Below, in pieces: positions 1 through 5,702 of a stretch of 8,165 nt of DNA. The first letter of the stretch is position 1. The number at the start of each line of letters is the position of its first letter. The position numbers and the translations under genes are program-made. The notes under the pieces were generated by a model. The model was given only the letters and a program-made list of their open reading frames with translations, was not told the origin of the DNA and did not search any database. Source of the DNA: Propionibacterium sp. (GTDB taxonomy: Bacteria > Actinomycetota > Actinomycetes > Propionibacteriales > Propionibacteriaceae). The stretch is from the NCBI GenBank assembly GCA_012514785.1, contig JAAYZP010000482.1, positions 1 through 8,165 of the forward strand, read 5' to 3'.

Positions 1-2
1 GC

Positions 3-758
3 CCGCGCCTGCACCCGATCGCGCCGCTGCTCTCCGGCAGCGGCCTGTTCTACCTGCTCGCGCTCAGCAACAACTCCGTGCGGCTGTTCGAGATGACCCG
101 CACGTCGATCGGCGAGCTCGACCTCGGTGAGACCCCGAGGAGCAGCGACGAGCTGGAACGCGACCGCGACCACCAGGCGCACCTGCAGCATTCCGCGCAG
201 TCCAGGGGCGGCGGCGTCGCGAACTTCCATGGCCACGGCGGAGACAACCGCGTGGGCGAGATGGAGACCGAACGCTTCTTCCGCGCGGTCTCCGACGGCC
301 TGGACAAGGTGCTGAACTCCACGTCGCCCGGGCCGATCGTCCTGGCGTCCGTCGCCGAGCACCACTCCACGTTCAAGTCGATCACGGGCCGCGAGGTCCT
401 CGACGACATCGTCGCCGGCAACCCCGACACCAAGCCGGCGGGCGAGCTCTACAAGCAGGCCCGGCCGATCGCGAAGGCCCGCGTCGTGAGCCGCAACGAG
501 CAACTGCTGGACCAGCTGAAGGCCCTGCTCGGCACCGGCAAGGCGAGCGACCAGATCGCGCGCGTCGCGCTGGCGGCCCAGGAGGGGCGCGTCGACACGT
601 TGGTCCTCGCAGGGTTGCCGACGCAGCCCGACGGCCAGGCGGACCTCGTCGAGGACCCGGTCGACGAGATCATCGTCGACGTCCTGCGCAACTCGGGCTC
701 GATCGCCGTGGCGGAGGAGAACGGGGCGCCGCAGGTCCGGGCGATCTACCGCTACTGA
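3..758 (+). CDS. baeRF family 3-type protein (bacterial relative of eRF1/aRF1), 5' end missing
   Basis: The reading frame is open from the left edge, so the gene starts outside the window; about 251 residues are visible. It begins with the P-I-A-P-L-L-SGSGLFYLLALSNNSVRLFE segment, where a small protein domain typical of this family lies, then a charged stretch, a glycine-rich loop FHGHGGDN around positions 225-245, a helix (ETERFFRAVSDGLDKVL), a conserved GNPD segment, TGKASD, the EGRVDTL strand, and the usual ending AIYRY. The family is related to the release factors of archaea and eukaryotes and has been proposed to act on ribosomes, in rescue or in translation-linked stress; no reaction is proven that I know of. 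The protein looks soluble, with no membrane segment. The frame is intact to its TGA. It is transcribed toward the VapBC pair and separated from it by a palindrome. The family call is from remembered sequence pattern; the role is inferred. Confidence 0.8.
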   Translation, partial: PRLHPIAPLLSGSGLFYLLALSNNSVRLFEMTRTSIGELDLGETPRSSDELERDRDHQAHLQHSAQSRGGGVANFHGHGGDNRVGEMETERFFRAVSDGLDKVLNSTSPGPIVLASVAEHHSTFKSITGREVLDDIVAGNPDTKPAGELYKQARPIAKARVVSRNEQLLDQLKALLGTGKASDQIARVALAAQEGRVDTLVLAGLPTQPDGQADLVEDPVDEIIVDVLRNSGSIAVAEENGAPQVRAIYRY

Positions 759-771
759 CTGTTTGCGCTAG

Positions 772-810
772 CTGGTCTTGAAACCACCGAATCGGTGGTT
801 TCAAGACCAG
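772..810. terminator. Perfect 39-bp palindrome between convergent genes, likely bidirectional terminator
   Basis: Two 19-nt arms (left arm CTGGTCTTGAAACCACCGA) match perfectly around a single central A at 791. The element starts 13 nt after the baeRF stop and ends at the base just before the VapC stop triplet (811-813 on the minus strand). There is no T-run on either side, so if it terminates it is of the U-less hairpin type reported in actinobacteria. Both flanking genes run into it. It could instead be a protein-binding site or a repeat copy; only one copy is in the window. Confidence 0.6.
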
Positions 811-1230
811 TCAAGCACTCCAGACACGCACCCAGCGCCGCTCCGACGGCACCAGCACATCGCGGATCCCGGCGTCGAATGTCGCCAGTGGCATGTCATG
901 TGCAGCCGCCAGGTTGACGAGCTGGAGATCAGTCACCTGCCGACGCCCCATCAACACACGCGTGTCGATCACGGGGTCGGCCAGGGACGTCGCATCGGTC
1001 AGGAAAGTCCACCCGGACACCGAGCGGATGCCCGCGAGCTGGCCCAAGGCTTCGCCGCCGGAGACTCGTCGGCCCACGACAGGCTCGGTCATCAACAATC
1101 GGATCAATCCCGCCTCGGTCACGGAGCAGGTACTCCACGCGTCGAGCTCGGCGAATCGGCGGTGTGCCACCCCATGGTGGACGTGCTGATCCCAAGTCAG
1201 GGCCATAAGCACGTTGACGTCAAGCAACAT
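811..1230 (-). CDS. vapC: VapC-type PIN-domain ribonuclease toxin
   Basis: This 139-aa protein has the PIN domain layout: LLDVNVLMAL at the N-terminus with Asp4, TEAGLIRLL with Glu39, VTDLQLVNLAAAHDMPLATFD with Asp101 and Asp119. Those four acidic residues are the usual Mg2+-binding active site, so the nuclease looks intact. VapC toxins cut tRNA or rRNA when freed from the VapB antitoxin; the target here cannot be read from the sequence. The ATG at 1230 overlaps the end of the antitoxin gene by 11 bases and has no clear ribosome binding site of its own, which suggests translation coupled to vapB. The length is normal for the family. The stop codon directly abuts the 39-bp palindrome. Confidence 0.88.
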   Translation of the reverse strand: MLLDVNVLMALTWDQHVHHGVAHRRFAELDAWSTCSVTEAGLIRLLMTEPVVGRRVSGGEALGQLAGIRSVSGWTFLTDATSLADPVIDTRVLMGRRQVTDLQLVNLAAAHDMPLATFDAGIRDVLVPSERRWVRVWSA

Positions 1231-1462
1231 CGCCGTCGGCGTTCTCGTCGTCGCGGTACTCGGCCACCAACTCGTCGGTCACGTGGTGTCCCTCCACACC
1301 TGCCATCACCGGGAAGCCCGTGCCCGCAGGGGGGACCGCCGGCCCCGCGAGCCCGGCCAGCGCCAGGTTCGACACAGCACGGCCCAGGGAGATCCGCTCG
1401 GCCTTCGCCTTGGCCCTGGCCGCGCTGAGCACCACAGGATCGATGTCAAGGGTCGTTCGCAT
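1220..1462 (-). CDS. vapB: VapB-type ribbon-helix-helix antitoxin
   Basis: This 80-aa protein starts MRTTLDIDPVVLSAARAKA, the short strand and first helix of a ribbon-helix-helix DNA-binding fold, followed by the second helix ISLGRAVSNLALAGL. The acidic C-terminal tail (DELVAEYRDDENADGDVA) would be the toxin-binding part. It is expected to neutralise the PIN toxin and to repress its own operon as a dimer. It lies first in the pair, overlapping vapC by 11 bases (ATGTTGCTTGA holds the vapC start and the vapB stop). The start at 1462 is supported by the fold beginning at once and by a -10-like box six bases upstream, although no Shine-Dalgarno sequence is present. It lies 33 bp after the lipoprotein gene on the same strand. 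Confidence 0.82.
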   Translation of the reverse strand: MRTTLDIDPVVLSAARAKAKAERISLGRAVSNLALAGLAGPAVPPAGTGFPVMAGVEGHHVTDELVAEYRDDENADGDVA

Positions 1463-1496
1463 TACAGCATCTTAGCATCAGCGCATCAATTGCGCT
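1463..1496 (-). promoter_or_regulatory. Candidate vapBC promoter and operator (leaderless)
   Basis: On the minus strand TAAGAT (1474-1469) fits the actinobacterial TANNNT -10 box and is followed by six bases and then the vapB ATG, so transcription would start at or next to the A of ATG. No Shine-Dalgarno is seen. Upstream, 6-bp arms AGCGCA/TGCGCT with a 5-nt spacer form an inverted repeat at 1480-1496, and GATGC occurs three times at an exact 8-bp step (1487, 1479, 1471). Either could be the VapB operator. The distal arm reaches into the stop codon of the lipoprotein gene. Function is inferred. Confidence 0.45.
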
Positions 1497-2929
1497 CACG
1501 ACGTGAAGCCCGACAGTCCCTCGGAGGTCACGACGACGTGGTGCCCGCCCACCGCCGTGCCGACGTCCTCAACAGTCTTCCGGGAGAACGTGGGCACCCG
1601 CTCGCCGCGCACGTCGCAGGGATAGAAGTGCATGGGTCTGTTGAAAGTCTCGTCACCGTGCAGCTCGATCTCCGTGGATTCGTAGCAGGCGACGACGGCC
1701 TCGTCGGGGTATGCGAGCACGTTGCCCTCGTGGTCCACCTCGTTGAGGCTCCCGCCGGAGAAGAACGTGTAGCGGCCCTCGGGCTGGACCACCGGATCAT
1801 CGTCCTCCGGCCGGGCGCCGTCGATGACGGTCACCTGCCAGATCGGTTCCCCGGTGGTGGGATCGAGGCCTCGCAACTCGGCCAGCTCGGATCTCGGCGA
1901 ATGGGTCAACCCGCCGTTGGCATCCTTCCGCACGGCGACGCCCGAGAGGTGTTGGAGCACGACGGTGGTCTCGCTCGAGGAGCACTCGGCGCACACCAGC
2001 GCGCCGGGCGCCTGCCAGAGCACCTCGCCCGTCGCGGGGTCGAGCGCGACGGTGACGTAGGAGTCCTCGATCGCGCGCTCGCCCTCCTCGGTCAGCCAGT
2101 AGCGTGACGCACCCACCAGCGGCTCGCCCTCCTCGTCGTACCAGGCCGTGCCCAGGTCGGAGTTGAAGCCCCACCCGAAGACCCTCCGGTACTCGTGCTC
2201 CCACAGCACCTCGCCGTCGACGAGGAACCCCAGCTTCTCCACGCCGCCGATGCCGTGTCGGGCGTGGGGCCGGTGGTTGGTGCTGTACACGTGGTCCGAG
2301 AGCTTGCGGCCGTGCTCCGGGAGCCCCTGGATGGTCGCCACGGCGAGCTCGGTCGGGCTCACCAGCCGGTATCGCCGCTCCTCGCCGTCGCCGAACGCGC
2401 CGCGGACGCAGACATCGTCGTCGCAGGTGAAGGGTAGGTCGTTCGGTGTGAATCCGTCGATCGCTGTGGCGTCGCCGCCGAGCACGGGGCGGGAGAGGAG
2501 CTGTTCGCGATCCGGCGAGAGGTACGCGACGTGCTCCGCGCCGTCGTGGGTGAACAGCCGGGGATGCATGGCGAACGAGGCGCCGGCCCTCGTGCTCCAC
2601 AGCTCGCTGCCGTCCGCTTCGGCCAGCGCGGTCAGGAACAGCTCGCTGTCGCGGATCTCGTAGAGCAGGACGGCCTCGTCGCTCTCGACGAGTCGTCCCG
2701 TCACGTACGCGCCCGTCGTCCAGGTCGGCTCCACCAACTCCGAGTAGCCGACGTCGACCGTCGGCTCCGGCTCGTGTTCGGGCTCCGGTTCCGCCACGAC
2801 GTCGGAGGCCGACACCGACGGCGTGGGCTCGGGTTCGTCGGGGATGGGGGTGGAGCAGGCTGCCAGCATCGCGAGGGAGGCGCTGATGGCAAGGGTGTTC
2901 GCAGCGATGCGGCGTGTCCGGGTATCCAT
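1496..2929 (-). CDS. Secreted lipoprotein with PQQ-like beta-propeller
   Basis: The start at 2929 is chosen because MDTRTRRIAANTLAISASL leads straight into a lipoprotein signal peptide with lipobox LAAC (residues 22-25, Cys25 the expected lipidated residue), and AGGA lies about ten bases upstream. The open frame extends further 5' but only through intergenic repeats. The product is 477 aa. After Cys25 comes a Pro/Glu-rich linker to about residue 58, then a propeller-like domain with PQQ-type blade motifs: EADGSELW (104-111), DGEVLW (238-243), DPATGEVLW (297-305) and DPTTGEPIW (356-364). Cysteines 169/174 and 313/316 may pair outside the cell. Such proteins usually serve as binding scaffolds; no PQQ-dehydrogenase active site is evident. 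It lies downstream of the DUF885 gene, with a 294-bp gap, and upstream of vapBC. The specific role is unknown. Confidence 0.78.
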   Translation of the reverse strand: MDTRTRRIAANTLAISASLAMLAACSTPIPDEPEPTPSVSASDVVAEPEPEHEPEPTVDVGYSELVEPTWTTGAYVTGRLVESDEAVLLYEIRDSELFLTALAEADGSELWSTRAGASFAMHPRLFTHDGAEHVAYLSPDREQLLSRPVLGGDATAIDGFTPNDLPFTCDDDVCVRGAFGDGEERRYRLVSPTELAVATIQGLPEHGRKLSDHVYSTNHRPHARHGIGGVEKLGFLVDGEVLWEHEYRRVFGWGFNSDLGTAWYDEEGEPLVGASRYWLTEEGERAIEDSYVTVALDPATGEVLWQAPGALVCAECSSSETTVVLQHLSGVAVRKDANGGLTHSPRSELAELRGLDPTTGEPIWQVTVIDGARPEDDDPVVQPEGRYTFFSGGSLNEVDHEGNVLAYPDEAVVACYESTEIELHGDETFNRPMHFYPCDVRGERVPTFSRKTVEDVGTAVGGHHVVVTSEGLSGFTS

Positions 2930-2978
2930 GCCGACATCCTGCGCGAGGACGAGGGTCAACTGGTGCGGGTTCCCGCCG

Positions 2979-3020
2979 ACTGTGGACAACTTCCAGGAAC
3001 TGGGTTCAGTTGTCCACAGT
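2979..3020. promoter_or_regulatory. Inverted pair of DnaA boxes (TTGTCCACA)
   Basis: TTGTCCACA lies on the plus strand at 3010-3018 and on the minus strand at 2989-2981. Both match the high-GC actinobacterial DnaA-box consensus exactly. The symmetry extends to 13-bp perfect arms (ACTGTGGACAACT at 2979-2991 and its complement at 3008-3020) with a 16-nt spacer that holds a smaller CCAG/CTGG hairpin. The pair sits 50 bp upstream of the lipoprotein start and about 200 bp downstream of the DUF885 stop. It could bind DnaA, or be a hairpin terminator of the upstream gene that matches by chance. I see no other copy in the window. Confidence 0.55.
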
Positions 3021-3028
3021 GGCATGCC

Positions 3029-3180
3029 TTGTCGATTGAGCCGCCGGGCGTCAGTTCCTGCTCGGGTCTGAGTAGGTTTCGACCATCGTGCAGCTCCTTC
3101 GTCGCGGCACGAGCTCAACCATCGAGTGCTTTTGTTGATTGAGCGCCGCCGGGCGTCAGCCCTGCGGCTGGTCGAAATCA
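3029..3180. repeat. Cluster of degenerate interspersed (REP-like) repeat units
   Basis: Two near-identical direct copies occur at 3029-3054 and 3132-3159: TTGTYGATTGAG, then CCGCCGGGCGTCAG, the second copy having two extra bases (CG) between. A 9-bp module TTTCGACCA (3077-3085) recurs inverted as TGGTCGAAA (3169-3177), and GAGCTCAACCATCGAG (3111-3126) resembles a further inverted copy of the GATTGAG module. Motifs pairing GTTGAG/GATTGAG with TCGAAA are, as I remember, common in intergenic repeats of many actinobacteria. I see no gene here; the remainder of 2930-3223 holds the DnaA-box pair. Confidence 0.55.
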
Positions 3181-3223
3181 TCGTCGGAGTTCGCTGGGGG
3201 CCAGCTCCTGCTCCGGCCAGCCG

Positions 3224-4882
3224 TCAGGTGAGCAGTGCGTCGCGGAGCACGTCCAGGCCGACCGAGCCGACGTCGAGCGCTCGCCTGTGGAACGCCCGGA
3301 GGTCGAAGGCCGCCCCCTCGCGCCGGGCGACCCTGTCGCGGATGTCCTCCCACAGTCGCTGGCCGACCTTGTACGACGGCGCCTGGCCCGGCCAGCCGAG
3401 GTAGCGGTGCAGCTCGAAGCGCAGGAACTGGTCGGCCTCACCGGAGTTGGCGCGCAGGAACTCCCAGGCCCGCGCGTAACTCCAGCGGCCGCCGTCGGGA
3501 TGCTCGAGGTCGAGGTGCACGCCGATGTCCAGCACGACGCGCGCGGCCCGCAGGCGCTGCCCGTCGAGCATGCCGAGGTAGTCGCCCGGGTCGTCGAGGA
3601 AGCCCAGCTCCCGCATCAGCCGCTCTGCGTACAGCGCCCAGCCCTCGCCGTGACCCGACACCCAGCAGACGTGGCGCCGCCAGCTGTTGAGCAGCTGCGC
3701 GCGGTACACGGTCTGCCCGATCTGCAGGTGGTGGCCCGGGACGCCCTCGTGGTAGACCGTCGTCTTCTCCTGCCACGTGGTGAACGTGTCCACGCCCTGG
3801 GGCACGGACCACCACATGGCGCCGGGGCGCGAGAAATCGTCGTTGGGGCCCGTGTAGTAGATGCCGCCGGTGGCGGTGGGCGCGATGCGGCACTCGAGCG
3901 TGCGCACCGGGTCCGGGATGTCGAACTGGGTCCCGGCAAGGGCCTCGACGGCGGCGTCGGAGGTGGCCTGCATCCAGGACCGGAGCGCGTCGGTGCCGTG
4001 CAGCCGTCGGGTGGGGTCGGCGTTCAGGATCGCGATCGCCCCCTCGACGCTCGTGCCCGGCCCACCGATCCGGCCCGCGACGAGCTCCTGCTCGGCGACG
4101 ATGCGCGCCAGCTCCTCCTGGCCCCACTCGTAGGTCTCGTCGAGGTCGATCCTCGCGCCGAGGAACCTCCGGGAGAAGCGCTCGTAGCGTTCGCGCCCGA
4201 CGGCGTCCTGCGCCGATGCCCCTGCGGCGATCCCGCGCAGGCCCTCCGCCAGCCGCGCGTAGGCAGCGCGGGCATCGTCGGCGGCGCGGGCGAGATCGGC
4301 CCGCAGGGTGTCGGGGAGCTCCTCGTCCCCGGCCTGGGCGCCGGACGCAAACGCCGTCCAGAAACTGTCCGGCCCGCCCTGGAGCGCGGCCTCCGCGATG
4401 CCCAGCTCGAACTGCCGCGCCGCCGGACGCGGCCCCGTCGCGGCGCGCAGCCCCTCCAGGTACGACGTCGTGGCGCCATCCACCGCGCGGAGCCGCGCGG
4501 CGATGACCTCCCAGTCCTCCACACTGCCGGTGGGCATCAGGTCGAAGACCTCGCGGATCATCTGCAGGGGGGAGTTGATGTTGTTGAGGTCGGCGAACGG
4601 CTCGCCGGCCTCGGACATCTCGACCTCCAGCTGGAGTCGCTCGATCATCGCCGCCTTCGTGACCTCGTCGACGGCGTCCTCCGGCTCCGCGGCGGCGACG
4701 GCCCGCAGCGTCGCCTGGTTGAGCTCGTCGAGCGCGGCGACACCGTCGGGCGAGTAGTCCTCGAGGAGGTGGTCGTAGCCGGGGGCGCCGAGGTCGGTGG
4801 CGACTGAGGGCGCCAGGGGCAGCAGGCGGGCGACGTGGTCGTCGGCGATGGCGTCGAGTGCCGTGGGTGTGCGGTCGGTCAT
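3224..4882 (-). CDS. DUF885-family predicted zinc metallopeptidase
   Basis: The start MTDRTPTALDAIADDHV at 4882 gives 552 aa, the normal size for DUF885 proteins (about 550-600 aa); the frame is open upstream but crosses intergenic sequence. The N-terminal half is alpha-helical. The metal site is clear: YHEGVPGHHLQ with HEGVPGHH at residues 378-385 (His378, Glu379, His384/385) and SGHGEGWALYAE with Glu413, a likely third ligand. The family ending LGWPGQAPSYKVG is also present. No signal peptide is seen, so it is probably cytoplasmic. The family is predicted to cleave peptides; substrate is unknown. There is no good Shine-Dalgarno; TAGGCT eight bases before the ATG suggests a leaderless or nearly leaderless message. 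It lies between doxX and the lipoprotein gene on the same strand with gaps of over 200 bp, so it is probably transcribed alone. Confidence 0.87.
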   Translation of the reverse strand: MTDRTPTALDAIADDHVARLLPLAPSVATDLGAPGYDHLLEDYSPDGVAALDELNQATLRAVAAAEPEDAVDEVTKAAMIERLQLEVEMSEAGEPFADLNNINSPLQMIREVFDLMPTGSVEDWEVIAARLRAVDGATTSYLEGLRAATGPRPAARQFELGIAEAALQGGPDSFWTAFASGAQAGDEELPDTLRADLARAADDARAAYARLAEGLRGIAAGASAQDAVGRERYERFSRRFLGARIDLDETYEWGQEELARIVAEQELVAGRIGGPGTSVEGAIAILNADPTRRLHGTDALRSWMQATSDAAVEALAGTQFDIPDPVRTLECRIAPTATGGIYYTGPNDDFSRPGAMWWSVPQGVDTFTTWQEKTTVYHEGVPGHHLQIGQTVYRAQLLNSWRRHVCWVSGHGEGWALYAERLMRELGFLDDPGDYLGMLDGQRLRAARVVLDIGVHLDLEHPDGGRWSYARAWEFLRANSGEADQFLRFELHRYLGWPGQAPSYKVGQRLWEDIRDRVARREGAAFDLRAFHRRALDVGSVGLDVLRDALLT

Positions 4883-4890
4883 GGCCGACA

Positions 4891-4940
4891 AGCCTACGCG
4901 CGCGAATCGGGTCCCCAGGCAATGCGCCCGAGGACCCGAT
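4891..4940 (-). promoter_or_regulatory. Candidate promoter and inverted-repeat operator of the DUF885 gene
   Basis: On the minus strand TAGGCT (4896-4891) fits a TANNNT -10 box, eight bases before the ATG. TTGCCT (4922-4917) is a possible -35 but at a long 20-nt spacing. Overlapping the -35 area is an inverted repeat with perfect 9-bp arms ATCGGGTCC (4906-4914) and GGACCCGAT (4932-4940), 17-nt spacer. A regulator bound here would cover the promoter. Function is inferred. Confidence 0.35.
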
Positions 4941-5015
4941 CCGGGGGAGGGAAGGCCCGGACGGTCAAACCCGGGCGGACGACGGGGAGCGGCGGCCCGG
5001 AAGCCCCGGGGCACC

Positions 5016-5058
5016 AACAAAACTGAGTCCGGGCGGCAGCCCAAGGCCCAGTTCTGTT
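5016..5058 (-). terminator. Possible hairpin terminator downstream of doxX
   Basis: Read on the minus strand, AACAGAACTG and CAGTTTTGTT form a 10-bp stem with one G-U pair around a 23-nt loop that itself holds GGGC/GCCC. The 3' arm is U-rich, as in a terminator, and the element begins 57 nt after the doxX stop. The rest of the gap 4883-5115 is GC-rich (with the palindrome GCCCCGGGGC at 5003-5012), apart from an AT-richer island at about 5050-5095 containing a TTGACA with no matching -10 box. I see no gene in it. Confidence 0.3.
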
Positions 5059-5094
5059 TGACTCCGAGAATACCTAAGGACTGTGTCAATATTC

Positions 5095-5110
5095 GGGCAC
5101 CAACGTGCCC
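5095..5110 (-). terminator. Short hairpin right after the doxX stop
   Basis: GGGCAC and GTGCCC form a perfect 6-bp stem with a 4-nt loop, starting five bases after the doxX stop codon on the minus strand and followed by GAATATT rather than a true U-run. It is a weak terminator candidate for doxX. Confidence 0.35.
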
Positions 5111-5115
5111 ATTTC

Positions 5116-5514
5116 TCAGCGCTTGCGCTTCTTGCCGCCCAGGACGATGGCCAGGAGCGCGCCGATGAGGCCCAGATTCTTGAGGAACTGGATCTTGTGC
5201 ATGCTGCGGGCCGCCTCTTCCTCCTCGTTCCAGAAGGCGTGGCCGGCCACCGTCGTCGCAGCCAGCGAGCTGGCGAGCGTCAGCGCCGAGAGCCTCGGGA
5301 AGATGCCCAGCGCGAGTGCGCCGCCGGCCAGGGCCATGGTGCCGCCGTTGAGCTGGACGAGCGTCGCCGCCTCCGTGTCGTCGAGTTCGATGTTGCACTG
5401 CTTCATGAACTTCTGCGCCACGGCGGTGCGAGGCCCGGGTTCCTTCGCCGCGTCCGAGCCGGCGACGACGAAGATCCCCGAGAGCAGAGAACGGGTGAGA
5501 AAACCGAATGCCAT
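5116..5514 (-). CDS. DoxX-family integral membrane protein
   Basis: This 132-aa protein shows four hydrophobic stretches: about residues 4-20 (FLTRSLLSGIFVVAG), 57-72, 74-93 (LSALTLASSLAATTVAGH) and 108-126 (FLKNLGLIGALLAIVLGG), ending in the basic tail KKRKR. The segment AGHAFWNEEEEAARSMHKI before FLKNLGLIG is characteristic of the DoxX family. Members have been linked to thiosulfate:quinone oxidoreductase and to redox stress complexes, but most small bacterial DoxX proteins have no proven role. GGAAGG lies about nine bases before the ATG. The gene is divergent from the antiporter gene and is not closely coupled to the DUF885 gene downstream. Confidence 0.85.
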   Translation of the reverse strand: MAFGFLTRSLLSGIFVVAGSDAAKEPGPRTAVAQKFMKQCNIELDDTEAATLVQLNGGTMALAGGALALGIFPRLSALTLASSLAATTVAGHAFWNEEEEAARSMHKIQFLKNLGLIGALLAIVLGGKKRKR

Positions 5515-5545
5515 GATCTTGAGCCTTCCGAGTGGGGTTGGGGTC

Positions 5546-5551
5546 AGTCTA
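5546..5551 (-). promoter_or_regulatory. Candidate -10 box for doxX
   Basis: TAGACT on the minus strand fits TANNNT and lies 31 bp upstream of the doxX ATG, leaving room for the GGAAGG ribosome binding site in the leader. I see no good -35 at 16-19 bp. Confidence 0.35.
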
Positions 5552-5602
5552 TGCCGCGGGAAGTCACGGTGCCGACGACCGGGCCCGGCGTCGGTCGTCG
5601 GG

Positions 5603-5608
5603 TACGAT
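5603..5608 (+). promoter_or_regulatory. Candidate -10 box for the antiporter operon
   Basis: TACGAT fits the actinobacterial TANNNT pattern. A start about seven bases downstream would give a leader of close to 90 nt beginning just before the tandem ACGR hairpins. No clear -35 is seen, so this is a weak call on its own. Confidence 0.3.
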
Positions 5609-5610
5609 GG

Positions 5611-5637
5611 CCGCGGCTCTGCTGAGTGCAGCCGCGG
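5611..5637 (+). repeat. Inverted repeat at the expected antiporter transcription start
   Basis: CCGCGGCT (5611-5618) and AGCCGCGG (5630-5637) are perfect 8-bp arms with an 11-nt spacer. The element overlaps the likely transcription start and shares two bases with the first ACGR hairpin. It could be a repressor site at the DNA level or an RNA hairpin competing with that hairpin. Confidence 0.4.
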
Positions 5638-5682
5638 ACGGGACGGCCCGTCCCGCAGGTTCGGTAACGAGGACGACCTCGT
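5636..5682 (+). promoter_or_regulatory. Tandem ACGR-tetraloop hairpins, guanidine-II (mini-ykkC)-like riboswitch candidate
   Basis: Hairpin 1 is GGACGGG-ACGG-CCCGTCC (5636-5653, 7 bp). Hairpin 2 is ACGAGG-ACGA-CCTCGT (5667-5682, 6 bp). Both loops fit ACGR and both are closed by GG/CC pairs, so GGACGRCC occurs twice exactly 30 nt apart (5641 and 5671). The linker is 13 nt, and hairpin 2 ends 20 nt before the antiporter ATG. The mini-ykkC or guanidine-II class is known to consist of two such hairpins with ACGR loops, binding guanidinium and usually freeing a ribosome binding site. Against it: that class is, as I remember, mainly proteobacterial, typical targets are SMR exporters and urea-carboxylase genes, and the ribosome binding site here is weak. 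Function is inferred. Confidence 0.5.
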
Positions 5683-5702
5683 GGAATGTGCTGGATCTTC
5701 CT

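Noticed and set aside
1214..2107. Plus-strand open frame of about 297 codons opposite the lipoprotein
   Set aside because: The minus strand has a lipobox, propeller motifs and a ribosome binding site; this frame has none.
2979..3020. Replication origin
   Set aside because: Only two DnaA boxes are present and no dnaA, dnaN or AT-rich unwinding region is nearby; origins carry many boxes.
2930..3181. N-terminal extension of the lipoprotein to 3181
   Set aside because: The extension translates the interspersed repeats and the DnaA-box region, and would place 84 residues before a standard lipoprotein signal peptide.
3126..3404. Small plus-strand open frame spanning the repeat cluster and the end of the DUF885 gene
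   Set aside because: It lies mostly antisense to the DUF885 C-terminus and has no ribosome binding site or recognisable domain.
3287..4807. Long plus-strand open frame of about 506 codons opposite the DUF885 gene
   Set aside because: It is antisense to a gene with clear HEGVPGHH and GHGEGW motifs; GC-rich third positions keep the opposite strand open. Its translation has no recognisable domain.
5609..5702. yybP-ykoY (Mn2+) riboswitch in the antiporter leader
   Set aside because: That class often precedes cation transporters, but I do not find its conserved internal-loop sequences here; the two ACGR hairpins fit the mini-ykkC pattern instead.
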